NCBI GenBank assembly: GCA_023376005.1
Contig: CM042150.1
Span: forward strand, 73,756,131 to 73,820,130
Source of the DNA: Doryteuthis pealeii
Taxonomy: Eukaryota > Mollusca > Cephalopoda > Myopsida > Loliginidae
Length of the DNA stretch: 64,000 nucleotides
Direction of reading: 5' to 3'
Positions 1 to 11,368 of the stretch are shown piece after piece. Both the position numbers and the translations under genes were made by a program. The notes under the pieces were generated by a model. The model was not told the origin of the DNA. It did not search any database and saw nothing but the letters and a program-made list of their open reading frames with translations. Position 1 is the first letter of the stretch; the number at the start of each line of letters is the position of its first letter.

Positions 1-462
1 TTCATCTACACATACAATAAATAAGGAGAAGGTATGTATATAATAAAATCCTTTATTGTGTGTACATGTGTATGAAGGTTTGAAAGGGAGGAAAATGTCT
101 CTTTCTTGTAGGGTAAGATAGGTCTTATTTCTAGGCCATATTGCAAGAATTTTTTCTTTTATACAAGACTGTGTTGTTTTGGCAACACAGTCTAGTGGTC
201 ATCAGCAGAAATTATTCAGTAAACAGTGAGGTAATCCAATATACCCTTTAAAGATTTTGATGCTAAACAAATGAATTAGGTAATTAATAAGGTTAAGATA
301 ATTTGAAAATGAAACAAAATCTTAACTTGTCACTTAGAGAGGAAATAGGCATTACCAAGTAAATCCTATTGTGTTGAAAGATGCTGTAAAGGGAAATTAC
401 TCTGCATGGTACCCTGATAACCTAATAGGTTATGAAAAACTTCAATCCATAGAATATTTGCA
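1..462. other. AT-rich non-coding DNA with one dispersed-repeat fragment
   Basis: No gene is visible. The stretch 374-418 recurs at about 35,709-35,752 in the same orientation with few differences, so it is part of an unnamed interspersed repeat. The remainder shows nothing recognisable. Confidence 0.5.
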
Positions 463-529
463 TTGTTAATTGCAAGATTTCTCTTGGATTTCTTGATTCC
501 TGATTACCATTCTCAGGTGATTTTATTTC

Positions 530-905
530 TACCTGGTTTTCTCCAGCATTTTCTCAGATATTTCTTTTTCTTAAAGTTTTTTTCTGGTCTAATTTTTTTT
601 TCTTCCACAATTTTAACCTTGCATTTCATTCTTTTTAATCTTATTTCTTCCTTTTATTTTCTTTATTATCTTTTTGTATTTTTTCTTTTTATCATTTCTA
701 ATTCTCATCTTTTCTTGTTTTTCTATCATATTTTGTTTTTTTATTCTTCTTATCAAATTTTCTTTTTCTTTTCTAAATTTCTATTAATTCTTTATTCCTT
801 TTCCATTCTTTCTTTCTTGCTTCACTTTTCCATTATTATTATTATTTTCTTCTTGTGGTTAATTTCTTTCCATCTTACCTTCATTCGTTTTTTCTTCTTC
901 TATAA
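530..905. repeat. T/C-rich polypyrimidine tract
   Basis: The plus strand is almost all T and C for about 375 bases (TTTTC, TTCTT and TTTATT words). The open frame across it encodes a Phe/Leu/Ile-rich string and is a composition artefact, not a gene. A purine-rich tract lies about 350 bases downstream on the same strand. Confidence 0.75.
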
Positions 906-924
906 ACCAATCCTAAACAAGTGA

Positions 925-1245
925 TGCAATATATTTTATTGCAATATTTAAGCATGTCTCTGCCAGCTGCACAAGAACAATACCATTGCCTAAACTTGAT
1001 GAATTTTTTTCATTCTTTTATTCTCATTTTATAAAAAACATGAAGAGAAAAATGTCTTCATTTTTTCTTGCATTAGATTAAACCTCCAGCATATTTGAAT
1101 TTTGCTCCATAACCTTTTCTTGAAACACAAGTTACCACGGACACAGCTTGGGAATTTGATATTTAGAGGAATTCTTTAAAAAAAAACAGAAATAAAAAAA
1201 ATCTTCATTGTATGACTGAGAATCAGAATAAAATTTTTATATGTA
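925..1245. other. AT-rich DNA, nothing recognised
   Basis: No open frame, repeat or RNA fold stands out. Confidence 0.4.
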
Positions 1246-1249
1246 AAAA

Positions 1250-1520
1250 ATGGTTGATATTGAGAAGGAATAGAGAGAATAGAAGATAGAAACAAAATTA
1301 GAAGAGGAAAAAGGAATATTTGAAGAGGAGATGGATAATAGGCTGGAGAAGGAGGAAATAAAGAAGAAAGAATTGGAAAGATATTAAAAATATAGAATCT
1401 GTTTAAGAGAGAGACAGAGAATGAATAGTAGATATGGTGAAAAGGAATAGAAAGACAAGGAGAGATAAAAATATAGAATCTGTTTAGGAGAGGTTAATAT
1501 AAGATTTTAAAGCAAGAGAT
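1250..1520. repeat. A/G-rich polypurine tract
   Basis: The plus strand is rich in GAAGA, GAGAA and AAAGA words. Two near-identical segments (AAAATATAGAATCTGTTTA at 1,386-1,404 and 1,467-1,485) show a local imperfect duplication. No coding potential. Confidence 0.65.
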
Positions 1521-1529
1521 AGAATATTT

Positions 1530-2151
1530 TGAAGGAACATTATAGATTTTACAAATATTTGTATATATTTGTCCCATGCTAAATCTGTTCTGACATCTTG
1601 TCCGTAGTAGTTTTATTATTATTATTATCATTATTATATAAATAAAAGGACTTTGTAGCATCAATCTCCTTTCTGTTATCCAACAAGTAAAACTAGTTTA
1701 CAGGATATCAGCACACAGAAAATAATCCTTAACCCTTTTCAAACATTTAAATAAAAAGAAATTTCACATGACACAAAACCTTTTGCTTTTAACTTATGGC
1801 TTTGAATTTTCAGATGGTTACTTTTTATATATTGATTTATCATTTAACTTTAGGAAGAGTAGAATGTTGTTGTTTTTTTTCCAATGCATATTTACTGCAC
1901 TAATCCATTGTATGAGGATTAAAAGAATTGGAAGTTATAGGATTGGTCCTGTAGATGTCAAGGTCAAGGGTAGGTAATATTCTGGACATTTTTCAATTAC
2001 TTTTCCATGATTCTTTTTCAGAATTCTTAATTCTATTTTACATTCATCAGGAAATTTATTTTATTTGGCAATCTCTTATGATTCTGCTATGTCCTGAATT
2101 TGATCTCAGTTTTTTCTACTTTCTCAATGCATATTCATATTAGTTTTAAAT

Positions 2152-2155
<4 letters not shown>
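1530..2155. other. AT-rich DNA, nothing recognised
   Basis: Contains a short ATT run near 1,610-1,640. Small frames at 1,768-1,977 and 1,955-2,143 show no recognisable domain and are treated as chance. Confidence 0.4.

Positions 2156-2240
<85 letters not shown>
2156..2240. repeat. (TA)n(TG)n compound microsatellite
   Basis: An uninterrupted TA run of about 48 bases passes directly into a TG run of about 36 bases. Confidence 0.98.
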
Positions 2241-2243
<3 letters not shown>

Positions 2244-2597
2244 TTTGAGGTGTAGGCATTTCTGCGAATTTGACCATAAGATGATAAAACTATTTTTTCT
2301 TTTTTTCCAGGATTATTACTGAAAATTGGAGGGTTAAAAAGAGAGACAACCTGAATCCATAGATTTTGGTTAAGGAAGAGAAATTGTGTTGATTTATTCT
2401 TGAATCATGTGGATTTGAAAGGGATATACGTATACTGACTACCATGAAACATGGGATTAGAAAGATTTACCAAAGATCCAGTTGCCTACTCCTCATAGTT
2501 TAAACCAAACATGCTTATACAAACATGAATAATAAATGAACCAATATCAGAGGAAGCATAATTTCTCTTTACTGAAGGAGGAAAGCATGATTGAGGT
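2241..2597. other. AT-rich DNA, nothing recognised
   Basis: A pyrimidine tract ending in AG at about 2,296-2,310 resembles a splice acceptor, but no exon follows. Confidence 0.4.
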
Positions 2598-2640
2598 TTT
2601 ATATATGTATATATATATATATGTGTGTGTGTGTGAGAGA

Positions 2641-2684
<44 letters not shown>
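2598..2684. repeat. (TA)n(TG)n(GA)n compound microsatellite
   Basis: TA, TG and GA blocks follow one another. The GA block is about 45 bases long with one GG interruption. Confidence 0.97.
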
Positions 2685-2687
<3 letters not shown>

Positions 2688-2780
2688 GGAATAAAAATTA
2701 GGAAATGTGCTATTGAATCGGAATTGAAAAGAAAGTTGGAGAGGCATGTGGGAAACAGATAATATGAATGAATGGGAATT

Positions 2781-2783
<3 letters not shown>

Positions 2784-2864
<81 letters not shown>
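2784..2864. repeat. (GA)n microsatellite
   Basis: About 80 bases of GA repeats interrupted by three single-base slips. Confidence 0.97.
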
Positions 2865-2866
<2 letters not shown>

Positions 2867-3249
2867 TTTTAGCTAATAATAAAAAATCCAGAAATAATTT
2901 TTAATAAAAATCCTAAGAAAATGGCACATGGCTATTGCCTTAGAGATAAAATAGCAGCTGATGTAAAGGTTCCAGTATACATTTTAATAATTGAGTAACA
3001 GCTTGATATTTATTGATTAATCTGAGATTGAGAACAAATAATAATTATATATAGTGAGAATTCAAAATGAACATTTATATGACTATTCTACTACTATTCA
3101 TTATAAACAAAAAAACATTTAACATCTAAGCAAAATGGCAAAATAAGATATAAAAACTGGATACTAATCTTGAAGTACCTACTTCATTTTATAGCATCTT
3201 GCTTCACCTAAAGCATATTGCAATATTATTGAAATTTTATGTTATTATC
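2865..3249. other. AT-rich DNA, nothing recognised
   Basis: No gene or repeat recognised. Confidence 0.4.
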
Positions 3250-4060
3250 TTCAGTCTACACCAGCAGCAGCAGCCTACCCTAAGATTTTTTAGTCATGTG
3301 GTGAACTTCATAAAATGCCATGACAGTGGCTACTTCTCCTCTTTTAGTTGCAACCCTTAAGAGGTTAACACCTCTTCTAACACCCCCCCCTTTTGGGTGA
3401 CTGCTAGCTTTCAGTAATACCCCATGTGGTCTACAAGGTAAGTGCCCTTAGCACTCTCTCTTCCTAAGAATTAGGCTTATGGATAGAATATAACCCAAGA
3501 CGGACTCCATCCATAACCTACTTCTCAACAAGAGAGATTACTATCTTTTGACCCATGAAGGCTGATAGTAATTACCTTTAATCACCAGGATAAACAACTA
3601 AGAGAGCCAACGAGATAAATGCAACCTCGGACAAGCTTCATCCCTTGATACCAAACAGCCGAAAGGCTGTTAGCAGGAATAACTTTTTGCAACCCACAAC
3701 TAATTACGGCTATACCATACCTCGAATGGTGCTGTTACCAAACCAAATCACCCACAACTAATTACGGATATACCTCTCGAATGGTGCTGTTACTCAACTA
3801 AACCAATAACTACAGCTAGACCTTTACGGTGCTGTGAACTAAACTAATGTTACGGCTATACCACACTTTGGTGCTGTTAACTTCAAATGAACTCTTACTA
3901 AACTTTGGGTCGCTTGTCCGACCTAAACTATGAACTCTTTGTTGTACCCTTTTAATGTGCATTATATATGTATTAAAACCTGTTGCAAAATTAACGTTGT
4001 CACCTTATTCCTTGACGTCATAATCCCGCTTTTCTCACTGCTCCTTATCCTACTTCATTA
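3250..4060. repeat. Less AT-rich island with degenerate tandem repeats; possible mobile-element terminus
   Basis: Base composition departs sharply from the surroundings. Between about 3,695 and 3,880 a unit of roughly 45-60 bases recurs four times, each with an ACGGCTATACC-like block followed by GGTGCTGTTA. A CRE-like TGACGTCA occurs at about 4,013-4,020. No long frame is present. The composition and internal repeats could fit a solo LTR or untranslated region of a retroelement, but I could not define TG..CA ends or a target duplication, so the class is left open. Confidence 0.4.
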
Positions 4061-4836
4061 ATTTTTATAATATGACTATAATTTTTGGAGGAAATTCTGA
4101 CTGAACATTAAAGCATTGATACCAGTTTAACCTATGCAAATTGTTGGGTATCAAATGTTGTCCAGTCGTTATAGTAGCTCTTTATCTTTTATCTTTATTT
4201 TATTTGGCTGTCTATAGAGGACAAACAAACTCTATATAATCATTAATATAGATATAAAAAAAGATCAAGAGATTAAAAAGTAGTCATGACTAAAATTACT
4301 GATTAAAAATGTAGTAGAGAAAACAGTTAAGATTATAAATAAAAATCATAAAATGCATAAAATGTATTTATAATCATGAGAACAAGAAGCTAACAAATTT
4401 TCAACTTACTTGGTTAAGTTATACTTTAAGCTTTTTGCAAGATCACTGAAGTTAAGTAACAATGAGCTCATTCTGTGATAATTTGTAAGTAATTTGAGGT
4501 CTGACTACAAGACTTAACAAAGATTAGTAAATTACATTTTAATTAAGTTTTTTTTTTTCTTTTTGATAGTTGGGAGCTCCTGGAGGCAGTATTGATAAAT
4601 AATTGAAACCAGTTTGTTAGTAAATTTATTTTATCTATACTGCTAATTATATTCCAATATGGTGTTGATCTGTGGATCTTTTATTCAGTATTTGTTTGGA
4701 AATTTCCTGGTTCATCAGTTTTGGCCATGTACACTGTTGGATGTCTCCAAGACTCAGAATAGAACTGCCTCATGAAAGCTGACAGCTCATCGTTATCAAC
4801 CAATTCAGTAGAACTTGATTAATTCCAAGTGATAGT
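4061..4836. other. AT-rich DNA, nothing recognised
   Basis: No gene, only short homopolymer runs. Confidence 0.4.
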
Positions 4837-4855
4837 TTTCTCTCTCTCTTTCTCT

Positions 4856-4896
<41 letters not shown>
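4837..4896. repeat. (TC)n microsatellite
   Basis: About 60 bases of CT/TC repeats. A short CA run follows at 4,954-4,972. The minus-strand frame through it (Arg-Glu repeats) is an artefact. Confidence 0.96.
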
Positions 4897-4897
<1 letters not shown>

Positions 4898-5429
4898 CTC
4901 TCACACTCACCTTCATTAACAAATTTGGTAGAACCTGATTAATTTTCTCTCTCAGACACACACACACACACTCATGCTGTGAATGTGCAGTGTTGTGAAT
5001 TAATGACATTTGTTTTATCACTGACTTTAATTCTGGGAAATCTTTAATTTTAGGAAGTTATATAATCTTGTGCTAATTGAAGATCATTGTAAGCACAAAT
5101 GAAGCCAACCATTAAAATAGATCAATACAAATTTGTTTCTTTCTTTTTATTGACCTCTATAATATCTTCTTCTTTTTTAAAATCTTGTTTTTAAGTATTA
5201 CATTTCTTTATCATTTTTTAAATGTTTTTCCATAAACAAAACCCCAAATTTTCAGGACAAAAACCCAAATTTGTGTCACTTTTTTTATTAAAATTCTGTA
5301 AATTGTGCTGCTTTCTGTTAATTTTATATTTATATATAAATTATGCATCTTTAAAGTAAATGTTATACCAATCAATATAATAGTTGGCATTGATGATAGA
5401 TTTCAAACTGAAAATCATATTTTTTCTAT

Positions 5430-6010
5430 TGTATTGACAGCAAATGGAATAATTGGCTGGATGGTAGGACATATTATTCTAAGGGAGGAAGATGTTTTAA
5501 AGATATATAAAACCCTAATAAAACCTTATATAGAATATTTTACTCTGGTCTGGGCTCCAGTGTCTAGAAATTTGAGTGTGATATTGAGATTGATGGGCAC
5601 ACAAAGAAGAATGGAAAAAAGAATAAAAGGTTATAATTCCAGGGAGAGATTGGAGAAATTAAGATTAACTACTTTTAACTAAAAAGAAGAATGAGAGGTG
5701 ATCTCATTGAAATTTTTAAAATAATGGAATTTCTCATTATGGTAACATTTTTTAAATATTTCTGCTTGAACTGGAAATTTACTATCAAGGCAGATTTAAA
5801 AAAAAACTAAATCTATTAACCAGCTGGATTTTTTTGCTAATAATTATATATATATTTTTTTAAATTGCCTAATCAGTTAAAAAAAAAAAGGAATGTAAAA
5901 GAATTGAAGATGGGATTGAATGATTTCAAAAATAATGTTAAGAAAAATAAATTAAGGCATTTTGGGAAACTGTCAGATGAATTTCTTAACAGAATTTGAT
6001 CTGTATTTGT
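5430..6010 (+). pseudogene. Decayed CR1-like non-LTR retrotransposon, 3' end of reverse transcriptase ORF
   Basis: The frame reading IIGWMVGHIILREEDVLKIY then TLIKPYIEYFTLVWAP matches the conserved tail of CR1/L2-type LINE polymerases, where a stretch of the form LYKSLVRPHLEY..WAP is followed by an arginine-rich helix and an ERL..L.L.TL motif; here RERLEKLRLTTFN is seen. The frame then breaks: a stop at about 5,680 is followed by recognisable RGDLIEIFKI-like residues in another phase. Further 3', a separate frame (about 5,877-5,990) reads KELKMGLNDFKNNVKKNKLR, resembling the last conserved block of such elements. Several stops and at least one frameshift make this a dead copy. Clade assignment is by motif memory only. 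Confidence 0.6.
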
Positions 6011-6099
6011 ATATATATTTCTGTGCATTGATCTTTTTTTCAGATTGATGTGAGAAGATAGTAAAAGAATAAATACTAATACTACTACTCCTACTACTA

Positions 6100-6648
6100 A
6101 AAAAGTAAATAAATAGGGAATATAATTGTCAGGTAAATAAATCAAATGATCTTTCTTAGATCTTTGAAAATAATGTTCCTTTATTGTCAAGTGTTTTACC
6201 TTGTAGTGATATGATAAGAAGCAAACCGGAAATGAATGCATTGAAAGCAGAAATAAAATGACAAAAGTAAGCAATCTGTGCATAGGATCAATGTGGGTAT
6301 AAAGCAAAAATGGTAATAATAAAAATGATAATTTTGGACAAATCAAAGGCCTTCATGCCTAAAAAGAAGTTTCTCAAAAAGACCAGATCAATTTAAAAAA
6401 AAAGCATATTCTGCTGAACTTTGAACACTACATTTTGACTTCTCTTATTACTGTAACTTTAATGTTTTAAATACAAGGCTTATCTGTTCCTTCTTCAAAT
6501 GATTTGTTTTTCCTTTTGTTTTATTTATATAACCTCATAGTGTGCTTGTTGTAATTACTAATTTATTTATATATATATCAATATGTATATATACAAGACT
6601 TCACCCAAAATAATCACAATAAATTGACGATAATAACAATAATAATAA
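6100..6648. other. AT-rich flank of the Helitron
   Basis: Short CTA runs at 6,078-6,100 and an AAT run just before the Helitron start at 6,631-6,648. Nothing else recognised. Confidence 0.4.
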
Positions 6649-9284
6649 TCTATATCTATATATAATGGAAATAGAATGCATTTCTGTCTGAAGCCGAAAC
6701 TACGTCACGGCTTACGTCACAGATTCCACAATAATCTTAAGCACCTATTAATGAGAACCTAATTTATAATCAATATAATTTATACATAAACTATATAGTA
6801 GAACATTAGTTTATATACATTATGAAATTGTTGTTGTAATATCTGGTAGTCTAGGCGTTTTTTTAACGAATCTTTCAATAAATGCATGTTTAGTTATATA
6901 CATTTTTACATAGTTATTTTTATTTTATTTTTATTTGTATTTATAATTATTTAATGTATAAAGTTTTGCGAGAAATTTATCTATAAACAAGATACAGCTA
7001 CTTATTTATATATTAGGTTAAATTATTATTTAAGGTATTTTGCCCGTGACTGCTTCCATTTTCGTTACCATAAAAATACGGTAAAAAAAACATTTTTGTT
7101 TAATAGAGTTATTAAGTTATAAGAATAAAAAGTTAATTTTTTTTACCCATTCGTTTAATTAAAATACAATTTGTAGAATTGTGTAAAAATATTTATTTTT
7201 AAATCTTTTTTCTTCGCATATATATCGGTTTGTTTATTTTTTTAAAAACCGGTGAAAAACAAAAAATGACCCCTCTATTCTTATGTACCTGTTAATATAT
7301 TTCATTTACACTTGACTAAACTAAATGTTTGTTGATGTTTGAAAGCAATTTATGGAAAATAGAGATAGATTTTAAGTTGTTGGTGAATTTTTAAACTAAC
7401 ATTCGTTCAATTTTAATAACATTTTGGAGAATTAAGTAATTTAACAAAGATATTTTCAAAACAAAATATTGTTTTCAACAACTTAGTTGATGCATTTTAG
7501 GTAAGTAATTGATTTTAAAAAATGTTATTGTCATGTGAGTTTGTTATTTAATTTATTCTTCAATTCTTTCAGTTTAGATTTATTAAAAGTTTTATTTCAT
7601 TTAAGGAAGGAAAATAAGTTATTTGCGGAGATATATTTCTTTCGGATTTGACTTCTAAAATGTGACATGGATGTAGACGGAAAAGTTTTGTTTATTTGGC
7701 GGACCTGAACTTTTTGACCCCCCCTCTAAAATTTTTGTTTTTAATTTTTGTTATTTTTCTTCAATGGATTATTATCGATTACACACCAATCTATCAGATT
7801 GTAAAAAAAAAAAATTCTAAAAAGTTCTTTATTTTTCGAGTTTTCTGGGGTGCTCATTTCCCCGTATAAGTTTATCATAAATCGATCCCCCATATGGGAA
7901 CCGCTTAAAAAAACTTTTTCTTTGTAATTTTTTCTTCTTTTTCTTCAATAGATTGTTATCGTTTACACACCAATCTATCAGATTGTAAAAAAAATTCTAA
8001 AAAGTTATTTATTTATTGAGTTTTCAGGGGTGCTCATTTCCCCATATAAGTTTATAGTAAACCGATCCCCCATATTGGAACCGCTCTAGTTGGGCTGAAT
8101 TTGCACTAAGGTGTCAAAATTAAGGTGACACAGAAAAAACAGAACCCACAAATTTTTTAACAAAACTGTTAATTTTAACTAGGGGGGGGTAGCGTTAGGG
8201 GTTGGTGTTGGGGTTTAAGGTTAGTTTAATGGGAAAATAAATAAATAATTTTGGTTCTGTTTTTTTCTGGGCCACCCTAACTTTGACACCTTTGTGCAAG
8301 TTCAATTCGAGCCGTTCCGATATGGGTGATCGATTTACTATATACTTATATGGGGAAATGAGCACCCCTGAAAACTCAAAAAATAAAGAACTTTTAAGAA
8401 TTTTTTTTTACAATCTGATAGATTGGTGTGCAATCGATAATAATCCATTGAAGAAAAAAATAAAAATAAAAAAAATAAATAAATAAAAAATTTTTTTTAG
8501 CGGTTCCGATATGGGGAATCGATTTACGATAAACTTATATGGGGAACTGAGCACCCCTGAAAACTCGAAAAATAAATAACTTTAAAAAATTTTTTTTTTT
8601 TACAATCGAATAAATTGGTGTGCAATAATAATAATCCGTTGAAAAAAGAGAGAAAAATTAAAAACGAAAATTTTAGAGGGGAGGGGGGTCCAAAAGTTCA
8701 GGTCTGCCATTTATTTATTCTTTGTTTTTTTTTATTTTGTTTTTTACTGATCAATTAAAGAAATTTATTTATAACTTTTGCTCAATATATTTTAATTTTG
8801 TATTTGCAAACTTTTATTAATGTAACTGTAACACCTTTTTTTTTACTTTGAAAAAACGTAAACCTACCAACTTATTTTTTGTTTATATCTTTTACTCTGG
8901 AAAAGATAATTTAAAAAAAAAAACTGTATTTTTATTATTCGGTGTAGTGTATTATCTATTTAATAAATAAAACACTGAATAATAATTTAAAAAAACATCC
9001 TTCCTTTTATTTTAATAAATTTTATTACGATAAAAAAGAGTGTTTTTTTTATTATTATCATTCAGTGTTTTATTTATCAAAATAAAAAAAAATTTTATCA
9101 TCTTCTCTCTACAGATTTATCTCTTAAAATCAAAGGAAGAATTAAAAAAAAATATTTTGGCATAGTTGTTTTTTTATTACTTTAATTGATTTATTAATTT
9201 TACTTGGATACTCCCACTCCCCTCAGGCTATATTTTTCAAAAGTATATTTTTACACCGCCCAAAGGCCGGTTTTGTTTTGCTAG
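6649..9284 (+). mobile_element. Non-autonomous Helitron-like element (Helitron 1), 2.6 kb
   Basis: The left end is TC (TCTATATCTATATATAATGG) and the right end is CTAG at 9,281-9,284, preceded about 10 bases upstream by a short GC hairpin (9,256-9,270). The host flanks are A or T, as expected for Helitrons inserting between A and T. There is no target duplication and no terminal inverted repeat. No Rep/helicase frame is present, so the copy cannot mobilise itself. The first 80 bases, including two TACGTCAC/TGACGT motifs near 6,702-6,720, are matched on the minus strand near 16,610-16,670. A 1-kb foldback lies inside (7,697-8,709). A stem-forming block (8,969-9,090) precedes the 3' tail. Confidence 0.72.
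7697..8709. mobile_element. Foldback element with ~400-bp inverted arms, nested in Helitron 1
   Basis: The left end TGGCGGACCTGAAC is the inverse of the right end GTTCAGGTCTGCCA, followed inward by C-rich then G-rich runs. Each arm holds two tandem copies of a roughly 200-base unit (cores AATGGATTATTATCGATTAC, CCAATCTATCAGATTGTAAA and GTGCTCATTTCCCC). The arms are at about 7,697-8,100 and 8,290-8,709. The centre carries a further imperfect inverted stretch (CTAAGGTGTCAAAATTAAGG against CCTAACTTTGACACCTT). There is no transposase. Flanking duplications were not clear to me. Small frames inside, such as 8,283-8,486, are shadows. Confidence 0.8.
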
Positions 9285-9305
9285 TAATAATAATAAAGGT
9301 TAAAT

Positions 9306-11030
9306 ATTGCAATCCTGAAGCATGTTTTGTTTGTCTGTTATGAAATATCTCCAGATCAGTTAGAGCTTTGACCAACACATCTTCTGAACTTATCATTGCA
9401 ATCCTGAAGCATGTTTTGTTTGTCTGTTATGAAATATCTCCAGATCAGTTAGAGCTTTGACCAACACATCTTCTGAACTTATCATTGCAATCCTGAAGCA
9501 TGTTTTGTTTGTCTGTTATGAAATATCTCCAGGTCAGTTAGAACTTTGACCAACACATCTTCTGAACTTATCATTGCAATCCTGAAGCATGTTTTGTTTG
9601 TCTGTTATGAAATATCTCCAGGTCAGTTAGAACTTTGACCAACACATCTTCTGAACTTATCATTGCAATCCTGAAGCATGTTTTGTTTGTCTGTTATGAA
9701 ATATCTCCAGGTCAGTTAGAACTTTGACCAACAGAACTTATCATTGCAATCCTGAAGCATGTTTTGTTTGATGAAATATCTCCAGGTCAGTTAGAGCTTT
9801 GACCAACACATCTTCTGAACTTATCATTGCAATCCTGAAGCATGTTTTGTTTGTCTGTTATGAAATATCTCCAGGCCAGTTAGAACTTTGACCAACACAT
9901 CTTCTGAACTTATCATTGCAAAGCATGTTTTCCTGGCAATCCTGTGTTTTGTTTGTCTGTTATGAAATATCTCCAGGTCAGTTAGAGCTTTGACCAACAC
10001 ATCTTCTGAACTTATCATTGCAATCTGAAGCATGTTCCTCCAGTCAGTTTCTTCTGAAGCAATCAAGCATATGAAATATCTCCAGGTCAGTTAGAGCTTT
10101 GAGAACTTATCATTGCAATCCTGAAGCATGTTTTTGTTTGTCTGTTATGAAATATCTCCAGGTCAGTTAGAACTTTGACCAACACATCTTCTGAACTTAT
10201 CATTGCAATCCTGAAGCATGTTTTGTTTTGTCTGTTATGAAATATCTCCAGATCAGTTAGAGCTTTGACCAACACATCTTCTGAACTTATCATTGCAATC
10301 CTGAAGCATGTTTGTTTTGTTATGAAATCTCCAGGTCAGTTAGAACTTTGACCAACACATCTTCTGAACTTATCATTGCAATCCTGAAGCATGTTTGTTT
10401 GTCTGTATGAAATATCTCCAGGTCAGTTGAACTTTGACCAACACATCTTCTGAACTATCATTGCAATCCTGAAGAATGTTTTGTTTGTCTGTTATGAAAT
10501 ATCTCCAGGTCAGTTTAGAACACCAACACATCTTCTGAACTTATCATTGCAATCCTGAAGCATGTTTTGTTTGTCTGTTATGAAATATCTCAGTTAGAAC
10601 TTTGACCAACACATCTTCTGAACTTATCATTGCAATCCTGAAGCATGTTTTGTTTCTCTGTCTCCAGATCAGTTAGATTGACAACACATCTTCTGAACTT
10701 ATCATTGCAATCCTAAGAAATGAAATATCTCCAGGTCAGTAGAACTTTGACCAACACATCTTCTGAACTTATCATTGCAATCCTTGAAGCATGTTTTGTT
10801 TGTCTGTTATTCTCCAGATCAGTTAGAGCTTTGAGAGCAATCCTGACTGTTGGTCAGCTTTTGAAGGCTGTTATGAAATATCTTCAGTTAACTTTGAGAA
10901 CTTATCATTGCAATCCTGAAGCATGTTTTTTGTCTGTTATCTCCAGTCAGTTAGAACTTTGACCAACACATCTTCTGAACTTATCATTGCAATCCTTGTT
11001 TTGTTTGTCTGTTATGAAATATCTCCACTG
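9306..11030 (+). repeat. 89-bp minisatellite array (about 19-20 monomers)
   Basis: Monomers begin ATTGCAATCCTGAAGCATG and end CTTCTGAACTTATC. The first starts fall at 9,306, 9,395 and then every 89 bases, so the period is exactly 89 in the first part. From about 9,730 onward monomers carry deletions and scrambled joins (for example near 9,915-9,950, 10,030-10,075 and 10,660-10,870), while the 5' monomers are almost identical. Two alternating variants (CCAGATCAGTTAGAGC and CCAGGTCAGTTAGAAC) are interspersed. The array starts 22 bases after the Helitron CTAG terminus. Confidence 0.95.
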
Positions 11031-11368
11031 AAACACTGAATAATAATTTAAAAAAAACACCCTTCCTTTTATTTTAATAAATTTTATTACGATAAAAAGG
11101 GAGAGTGTTTTTTTATTATTCTCATTCAGTGTTTTATTTATCAAAATAAAAAAAAATTTTATCATCTTCTCTCTACAGATTTATCTCTTAAAATCAAAGG
11201 AAGAATTAAAAAAAATATTTTGGCATTGTTGTTTTTTTATTACTTTAATTGATTTATTAATTTTACTTGGATACTCCCACTCCCCTCAGGCTATATTTTT
11301 CAAAAGTATATTTTTACACCACCCAAAGGCCGGTTTTGTTTTGCTAGTAATTATAATAAAGGTTAAAT
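11031..11368 (+). repeat. Second copy of the Helitron 1 3' tail, inside the minisatellite
   Basis: From AAACACTGAATAATAATTTA onward the sequence repeats 8,970-9,305 nearly base for base. The copy includes the palindromic TTCAGTGTTTTATTTATC block, the GC hairpin, the CTAG terminus (11,344-11,347) and the 22-base linker into the first monomer. The two copies differ by only a handful of substitutions and small indels, so the duplication is recent relative to the rest of the locus. Confidence 0.92.

Noticed and set aside
463..924. 153-residue plus-strand open frame
   Set aside because: Phe/Leu/Ile/Ser string translated from a polypyrimidine tract; composition artefact with no domain.
2270..2330. 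Splice acceptor and exon after a long pyrimidine tract
   Set aside because: The tract plus AG is common in AT-rich DNA. No open frame with coding character follows, and no matching donor was recognised.
9824..10293. Minus-strand frames with repeated MISSEDVLVKALTDLEIFHN units
   Set aside because: They come from the 89-bp minisatellite. A period that is not a multiple of three cannot maintain a frame without indels, and the apparent protein repeat exists only where monomers are damaged.
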